A stretch of 64,000 nucleotides of DNA from UMGS172 sp045592985 (GTDB lineage: Bacteria > Bacillota > Clostridia > Oscillospirales > Acutalibacteraceae), in contig JAZNVU010000008.1 of NCBI GenBank assembly GCA_045592985.1, positions 1 through 64,000 on the forward strand, read 5' to 3'. Within the stretch, counting starts at the first letter, position 1; every line of letters begins with the position of its first letter. A model generated the notes under the pieces. That model saw nothing but the letters and a program-made list of their open reading frames with translations, was not told where the DNA came from and did no database searches. Made by a program: the position numbers and the translations under genes. Of the stretch, positions 59,702 to 64,000 are shown piece after piece.

Positions 59702-59715
59702 AAGGAGAAGTCTTT

Positions 59716-61107
59716 ATGTCTTGCTCAAAAGAACTCAAAGAAAAATTGTTTCATCAACCCAAAAACGGTCTTTTGTCGGAAAAATATGACGAAACCGCCG
59801 TTGAAAACTTTTGCAAAGGTTATGCCGAGTTTTTAGGTGCCGCTAAGACCGAGCGCTTAAGCGTTAAAAAGGCGGTAGAAATGGCTGAAAAAGCGGGTTT
59901 TGTACCTTTTGACCCCAACAAAAAGTATGTTGCAGGTGATAAAGTATACGTCAACAACCGCAAAAAATCCTTGGCACTTGCCGTAATTGGCACCGAGCCG
60001 GTTGAAAACGGTGTGAGAATTGCCGCCGCACATATCGATTCTCCGCGACTTGACTTAAAACCCAATCCTTTGTATGAGGATAACGAACTTGCCCTTTTCA
60101 AAACCCATTATTACGGCGGTATCAAAAAGTATCAGTGGACCACCGTGCCGCTTGCTCTTCACGGTGTTATTGTAAAAAAAGACGGTACATCGGTTGAGGT
60201 ATCTCTTGGTGAAAACGAAGACGAGCCATGCTTTGTTGTGACCGACCTTCTTCCGCATCTTGCACAGGACCAATATAAGCGTCCCGTCAGTGAACTTATA
60301 AGAGGTGAAGAACTCAATATTTTGGTCGGCAGCCGTCCTTTTAAAGATGATGAGGGCAGCGAACTTGTAAAACTAAACATCTTAAAACTTCTTAACGAAA
60401 AATACGGAATTTGCGAGGTAGATTTCTTGTCGGCTGAATTGGAGTGTGTTCCTGCAGGTAAACCTCGTGATGTCGGTTTCGACCGTTCGCTTTTAGGCTC
60501 CTACGGTCACGATGACCGTGTTTGCGCCTATCCTTGCCTTGTTGCGGCATTGGAGAGTAAAACTCCCAAGCACACCGTTGTTTCAATTCTTGCCGATAAG
60601 GAAGAAACCGGTTCTGACGGCAACACCGGTATGAACTCGGCGTTTTTGAAGCATTTTATCGGTTACCTTGCCGAAATGCAGGGCGGACGTGTTTCGTTGG
60701 CACTCGAAAACTCAAAATGTCTTTCTGCCGATGTTAACGCGGCTTTTGACCCAACATTCCCCGATGTTATGGAAAGACGCAATGCCGCAAAGGTAAACTA
60801 CGGCGCGGTTATTACCAAATACACAGGTTCGCGCGGTAAAGGTGGCACTTCGGATGCTTCGGCTGAGTTTGTCGGTTGGATAAGAAAGATTCTCAACGAT
60901 GCAGGTGTTGTCTGGCAGACGGGTGAACTTGGTAAGGTTGACCTTGGCGGCGGCGGTACCGTTGCAATGTATATTGCCAATCTGGGTGTAGACGTTGTAG
61001 ACCTCGGCGTGCCGGTACTTTCCATGCACGCACCGTTTGAAGTGGTCTCCAAATTCGACGTTTATATGACCTATCTCGCAGTAAAAGCCCTGTTTGAGGC
61101 TGAATAA
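59716..61107 (+). CDS. M18 family aminopeptidase
   Basis: A 463-residue cytoplasmic metallopeptidase of the aspartyl aminopeptidase family, removing N-terminal, often acidic, residues. Metal-binding residues are in AAHIDSPRLDLKPNPL, YGHDDRVCAYPCL, ADKEETGSDGNTGMNS and LSMHAPFEVVSKFDV. The start at ATG 59716 is fixed by AAAGGAGAAG. It is the last gene of the run from prfA, closed by a terminator. Confidence 0.93.
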   Translation: MSCSKELKEKLFHQPKNGLLSEKYDETAVENFCKGYAEFLGAAKTERLSVKKAVEMAEKAGFVPFDPNKKYVAGDKVYVNNRKKSLALAVIGTEPVENGVRIAAAHIDSPRLDLKPNPLYEDNELALFKTHYYGGIKKYQWTTVPLALHGVIVKKDGTSVEVSLGENEDEPCFVVTDLLPHLAQDQYKRPVSELIRGEELNILVGSRPFKDDEGSELVKLNILKLLNEKYGICEVDFLSAELECVPAGKPRDVGFDRSLLGSYGHDDRVCAYPCLVAALESKTPKHTVVSILADKEETGSDGNTGMNSAFLKHFIGYLAEMQGGRVSLALENSKCLSADVNAAFDPTFPDVMERRNAAKVNYGAVITKYTGSRGKGGTSDASAEFVGWIRKILNDAGVVWQTGELGKVDLGGGGTVAMYIANLGVDVVDLGVPVLSMHAPFEVVSKFDVYMTYLAVKALFEAE

Positions 61108-61113
61108 AACAAG

Positions 61114-61149
61114 AAAGTTTCTCTCGTAAAAAGGGAGAAACTTTTTTTG
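61114..61149 (+). terminator. Rho-independent terminator after the M18 aminopeptidase gene
   Basis: AAGTTTCTC and GAGAAACTT with TTTTTTT after it. The stretch 61150-61290 holds no gene. Confidence 0.88.
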
Positions 61150-61292
61150 CATCTATGAATATTTTAAATTTTGCTGTCTCACTGATTCGTTCTGCATATA
61201 AGAGAGTTTTTCTTACTCTTTTGCAAAAACGTGGGTGGTTCACTGCACAAAGACATCAAAACAAAAATAAGTTAGTATTAAAATGAAAATTG

Positions 61293-61321
61293 TTGCAAAA
61301 TTTGAAGAGTTGGTATATTAT
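61293..61321 (+). promoter_or_regulatory. Promoter of the zinc-ribbon gene pair
   Basis: TTGCAA, a 17-base spacer and TATTAT, 38 bases before the start. Confidence 0.65.
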
Positions 61322-61358
61322 TAATATTTAGAATAACCGATTTTAAGGAGTGAGAACA

Positions 61359-62402
61359 GTGCTTTGTCCTAAATGTGGATTTAGATGTGCAGATGATGCT
61401 GCTTTTTGCATGAATTGCGGTCAGTATGTGAAACCGACTGAAACTGCCGAGTCTCAGACTGTGATTGAGGCACTTTTCGATATGTCGTCAGAACCCGAAC
61501 TGCAATCTAAAACAGAGCCTAAGGCAGAACCCGAAATCGACACTCAAGACCCTACGGTCAAGGTATACAGCGTGACCGTGCCAAAGGCACCTAAAACCAA
61601 AAAAATCACAACGGTTGTTTTGATAATCACTCTTTGTTTGGTGCTTTGCACAGCCGCAGGGTTTGGGATTTTTGCTTTTTTAAATGCTCAAGATAACGAC
61701 GCACAGACCGACAGTGAAACGAGTTCGCATGTAAGCCAAAACGAAGATGTTTCTTCCGACGCTTCGTCGGATGTGACATCGGTTGCTCCTGAAGATGCAC
61801 CAAGCAAAATCACGTCGAAATATCTTGTGGGTGATTGGGGATTTGACATGCCGGCAAGCAGTATGATTTCGCTTGCAGACGGTGTGCCCGAGAGTTTTAA
61901 TACAACGGCTCAGTTGCCGATGGTGTTGCGCTTTACCGAAGATAAGACGGTTCACGTTCTCTATAAAGCCGAAGACTATAAAAGCACCTATCTTGCCATG
62001 GCGCACGATTATGCCGAATATCTTAAAAACGGCGGTATTTACGAGGTTTACGAGTTGAATGGGGGCTATACAAGAGAACAGGTCGACAATATGATGGAAG
62101 AATACAGTACGACGCCTGAACTTATAGCCCAAAATATAGAAGAAGACTTAAAGTCGCAAATAGAAAACGGGGAATTGTGGCAAGAAAAATCCATGACCGA
62201 GGACGGATACATATACTTGACCGACCCCCAAAAGCAGACGGAATACGAACTTGACGGCGATACTCTCACTTTTGTGACCGACAAGGACGTAACAAGAGAA
62301 ACGTATTTTGCTTTTGAATACAGCAATAATACCTTAACGGTGACCGAAGGCGATTATGCCGAAGGTATTCTCATCGGCAAGGTTTTGATCAAAACGTATT
62401 AG
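61359..62402 (+). CDS. Zinc-ribbon membrane protein, function unknown (1)
   Basis: The 347-residue protein starts at GTG 61359 (AAGGAG 8 bases before; an earlier GTG at 61350 overlaps that site). Residues 3-21 form a zinc ribbon (CPKC, CMNC). A linker rich in Glu/Pro and a transmembrane helix (about 84-108, TTVVLIITLCLVLCTAAGFGIFAF) lead to a Ser/Asp-rich extracytoplasmic linker and a globular domain of about 200 residues. It has the same inside-to-outside plan as the next gene, 10 bases away. Family not recognised. Confidence 0.65.
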   Translation: MLCPKCGFRCADDAAFCMNCGQYVKPTETAESQTVIEALFDMSSEPELQSKTEPKAEPEIDTQDPTVKVYSVTVPKAPKTKKITTVVLIITLCLVLCTAAGFGIFAFLNAQDNDAQTDSETSSHVSQNEDVSSDASSDVTSVAPEDAPSKITSKYLVGDWGFDMPASSMISLADGVPESFNTTAQLPMVLRFTEDKTVHVLYKAEDYKSTYLAMAHDYAEYLKNGGIYEVYELNGGYTREQVDNMMEEYSTTPELIAQNIEEDLKSQIENGELWQEKSMTEDGYIYLTDPQKQTEYELDGDTLTFVTDKDVTRETYFAFEYSNNTLTVTEGDYAEGILIGKVLIKTY

Positions 62403-62412
62403 GAGTGTTTAA

Positions 62413-63162
62413 ATGCTTTGTCCAAAATGCAAAGGTGAGTTGCCGAGTAACGCAACTGTTTGTACCATTTGCGGAGCAATGATTATGACCGAACAGCAAC
62501 CCACCGAAGGCACAACTAAACAAGTAACAGCACGTTTGGAATATTCCACAAGCGCTATGGAAGTAATCGTTCCTGACGAAAAGAAGAACGGCAAGAACAA
62601 AAAGAAAGGTATTGCCATTATATCGGGTGCCTTGGCGGCGGTTATTATAATCGCAAGCGCTTTAATTGTGCTGACGATACGCCACAACAACAACAAGGGT
62701 AAAGTGGGAAACACTGTTTCCTATAACCAAGAAAGCGTTTCGTCTGGAGGTGACCAGACTGTGTCGCCTGTTGTGACCTTCATTAAGTGGGACAGTGAAG
62801 ATTATTACCGTAAATTTGTGATTTACCGCGAGGGTGAGGAGATAATTTCCATCGACCACAGTATAGGTACCAACGCCAGTAAGCACCTCAACGGTGAGTT
62901 GTTTACACAAGGTCAGTTGGATGCATGGGTCAAGTATTATACAGGTTTGTTTGATAGAAAAAATCTTGACGAACGCTATATTACGACCGAGGTTTATTCA
63001 AACAGCGATGAGGTCAGAGCCACAATAAAGGTACTTGATTTGCGTAGCATTGAGGCACAAAAATACTTCAAAGAACAGCAGATTATAGATTTTTACAAAC
63101 TCGGCATGACATATACTGAACTTTCGGCAGGTCTTATCAGAAACGGTTATAAGTTCAAATAA
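62413..63162 (+). CDS. Zinc-ribbon membrane protein, function unknown (2)
   Basis: A 249-residue protein: zinc ribbon at residues 3-18 (CPKC, CTIC), a Lys/Asn-rich stretch, a transmembrane helix (about 74-95, AIISGALAAVIIIASALIVL), then a soluble outer domain ending in YTELSAGLIRNGYKFK. RBS AGGAG lies 7 bases before the ATG. Forms an operon with the preceding gene. Both resemble the N-terminus of the zinc-ribbon pseudokinase at 16976 in topology. Function unknown. Confidence 0.65.
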   Translation: MLCPKCKGELPSNATVCTICGAMIMTEQQPTEGTTKQVTARLEYSTSAMEVIVPDEKKNGKNKKKGIAIISGALAAVIIIASALIVLTIRHNNNKGKVGNTVSYNQESVSSGGDQTVSPVVTFIKWDSEDYYRKFVIYREGEEIISIDHSIGTNASKHLNGELFTQGQLDAWVKYYTGLFDRKNLDERYITTEVYSNSDEVRATIKVLDLRSIEAQKYFKEQQIIDFYKLGMTYTELSAGLIRNGYKFK

Positions 63163-63182
63163 AACAAAATAAAATTTATGAT

Positions 63183-63223
63183 AATTTCGCGGTGAGTATT
63201 GGCACATCGCGAAATTTTTATTT
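63183..63223 (+). terminator. Terminator after the zinc-ribbon pair
   Basis: AATTTCGCG and CGCGAAATT form a 9-base stem around a 16-base loop, with TTTTTATTT following. Confidence 0.82.
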
Positions 63224-63280
63224 CCTTTAAAAAGAAACGTAATTTTGTCAAAAAAGTTTACAATTGCTGCTCAATTTTTG

Positions 63281-63309
63281 TTGCGGAAAAAGAACATATG
63301 TGTTATAAT
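63281..63309 (+). promoter_or_regulatory. Promoter of the terminal lipoprotein gene
   Basis: TTGCGG, a 17-base spacer and TATAAT, 34 bases before the start. Confidence 0.65.
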
Positions 63310-63343
63310 CAATGTGAATAAGTATGTGAAAGGAGAGGGCTTC

Positions 63344-64000
63344 ATGAAAAGGTTACTTTTAAGTCTTTTAACGGTCTTTTGCGCGGTTACTATGTGTTCG
63401 TGCAAAGGGCTTGGTGTCAATATTTCTGAAAGTCTTTCTCCGCCAAAGCCGTCGGGCGAATTGCACGAGATACAGCAGGCTCTTGAAGAGTATGTAGGCG
63501 GTCAGATTAAACTTGTTTACCCATCTGCAGGGCATTACCGTTCGGCTATTATTACCCGTGATATCGACGGTGACGATAAATACGAGGTCTTTTCGTTCTA
63601 TAGAACCGAGACCGATGATAAAATCACCGTCATGCACATAAATTATATTCGCTGGACCGAGTCGGGTTGGAAAAGTGTTTCCGATATTGAGGTAAACGGT
63701 TCAGGCGTTGAGTCGCTTGAATTTGCAACAATGGATTATAGCGGTGTGCCAAAAATTGTCGTCAACTGGACTAAGTTTTCTGCGGCAAATAAGCAGGTTT
63801 CGGTGTATGATATAAACTCAGGCTCCTTGGTCGAGGTTACATCGGCAGATTACACGGTGAGTGCCGTAACGGATTTTAATAACGACGGAATAAATGAGAT
63901 TGCTGCTATTTATCATGATGCCGAATCAGGGGTATCTACCGCAAAACTGTTATCTTTGACCGAAGACGGTTTTCAGCAAAAAGGAACTTGTTTTCTTGAC
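63344..64000 (+). CDS. Lipoprotein with FG-GAP/VCBS-like repeats (partial, runs off right edge)
   Basis: The first 219 residues are visible; the frame is open to the window end. A lipoprotein signal peptide (MKRLLLSLLTVFCAVTMCSC, Cys about 18-20) is followed by repeated Asp-rich loops in beta-strand context: TRDIDGDDKYEVFSFY and VTDFNNDGINEIAAIYH. These are calcium-binding FG-GAP/VCBS-type units, often forming a beta-propeller. AAAGGAGAGG lies 7 bases before the start. Probably displayed on the outer membrane face. Confidence 0.7.
   Translation, partial: MKRLLLSLLTVFCAVTMCSCKGLGVNISESLSPPKPSGELHEIQQALEEYVGGQIKLVYPSAGHYRSAIITRDIDGDDKYEVFSFYRTETDDKITVMHINYIRWTESGWKSVSDIEVNGSGVESLEFATMDYSGVPKIVVNWTKFSAANKQVSVYDINSGSLVEVTSADYTVSAVTDFNNDGINEIAAIYHDAESGVSTAKLLSLTEDGFQQKGTCFLD

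Overview
The window reads as chromosomal DNA of an anaerobic, spore-forming gut Firmicute, most likely an uncultured member of the Clostridia (Oscillospiraceae/Ruminococcaceae type). Supporting signs are a split sporulation sigma factor gene (sigK), three T-box leaders, GatCAB with an archaeal-type AspRS, class III (oxygen-sensitive) ribonucleotide reductase, a solitary MazF, a bile-salt-hydrolase-like Ntn hydrolase, rhamnose and galactoside enzymes, and strong -35/-10 promoters with 17-base spacers. All family assignments come from reading the sequence; no search was run.

Layout. 1-700: right end of an element that interrupts sigK, with a large serine recombinase ending on the sigK 3' half. 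0.8-5.0 kb: malate/lactate dehydrogenase and malic enzyme, then a GH35 beta-galactosidase with an apparent frameshift near its start. 5.2-12.4 kb: secA, a DUF1643 protein, a membrane sulfatase-like protein and a lipoprotein. 12.4-16.2 kb: Phe T-box with pheS-pheT. 16.3-19.4 kb: yfbR-like nucleotidase, a zinc-ribbon/pseudokinase/PASTA membrane protein, tRNA-Met and tRNA-Glu, and a 396-base array of small hairpins. 19.6-21.7 kb: rhaD and an unusual excisionase-HTH/LuxR-HTH regulator. 21.9-28.7 kb: a small Cys-rich protein and a 2188-residue surface adhesin. 28.8-33.7 kb (minus strand): T-box, gatC, gatA, gatB and aspS, a complete Asp-tRNA(Asn) transamidation operon. 33.9-39.9 kb: two small exported proteins, cardiolipin synthase, HtrA and ComM. 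40.0-46.9 kb: tRNA-Arg with a duplicated 3' end, a choloylglycine-hydrolase family protein, a PlsC-like acyltransferase, then nrdG, nrdD (with a fused thioredoxin-like domain) and trxB behind NrdR boxes. 46.9-50.4 kb: a PfkB sugar kinase, a DUF1624 membrane protein, and a Trp T-box with trpB. 50.5-53.0 kb: mazF, small regulators and unknowns. 53.1-61.1 kb: rpmH-rnpA-yidD-yidC-jag, DUF951, prfA, tsaC, coaE, a lytic transglycosylase and an M18 aminopeptidase. 61.3-64.0 kb: two zinc-ribbon membrane proteins and a lipoprotein cut by the window end.

How the parts fit. Most of the window is housekeeping: translation (pheST, aspS-gatCAB, prfA, tsaC, rpmH, rnpA), membrane protein export (secA, yidC, yidD) and anaerobic dNTP synthesis. 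The most unusual points are the sigK junction, the NrdD-thioredoxin fusion next to TrxB under NrdR control, the Trp T-box that appears to be bypassed by a second promoter in front of trpB, two hairpin arrays that each lie directly 3' of tRNA genes, and a kinase-like receptor lacking its catalytic residues.
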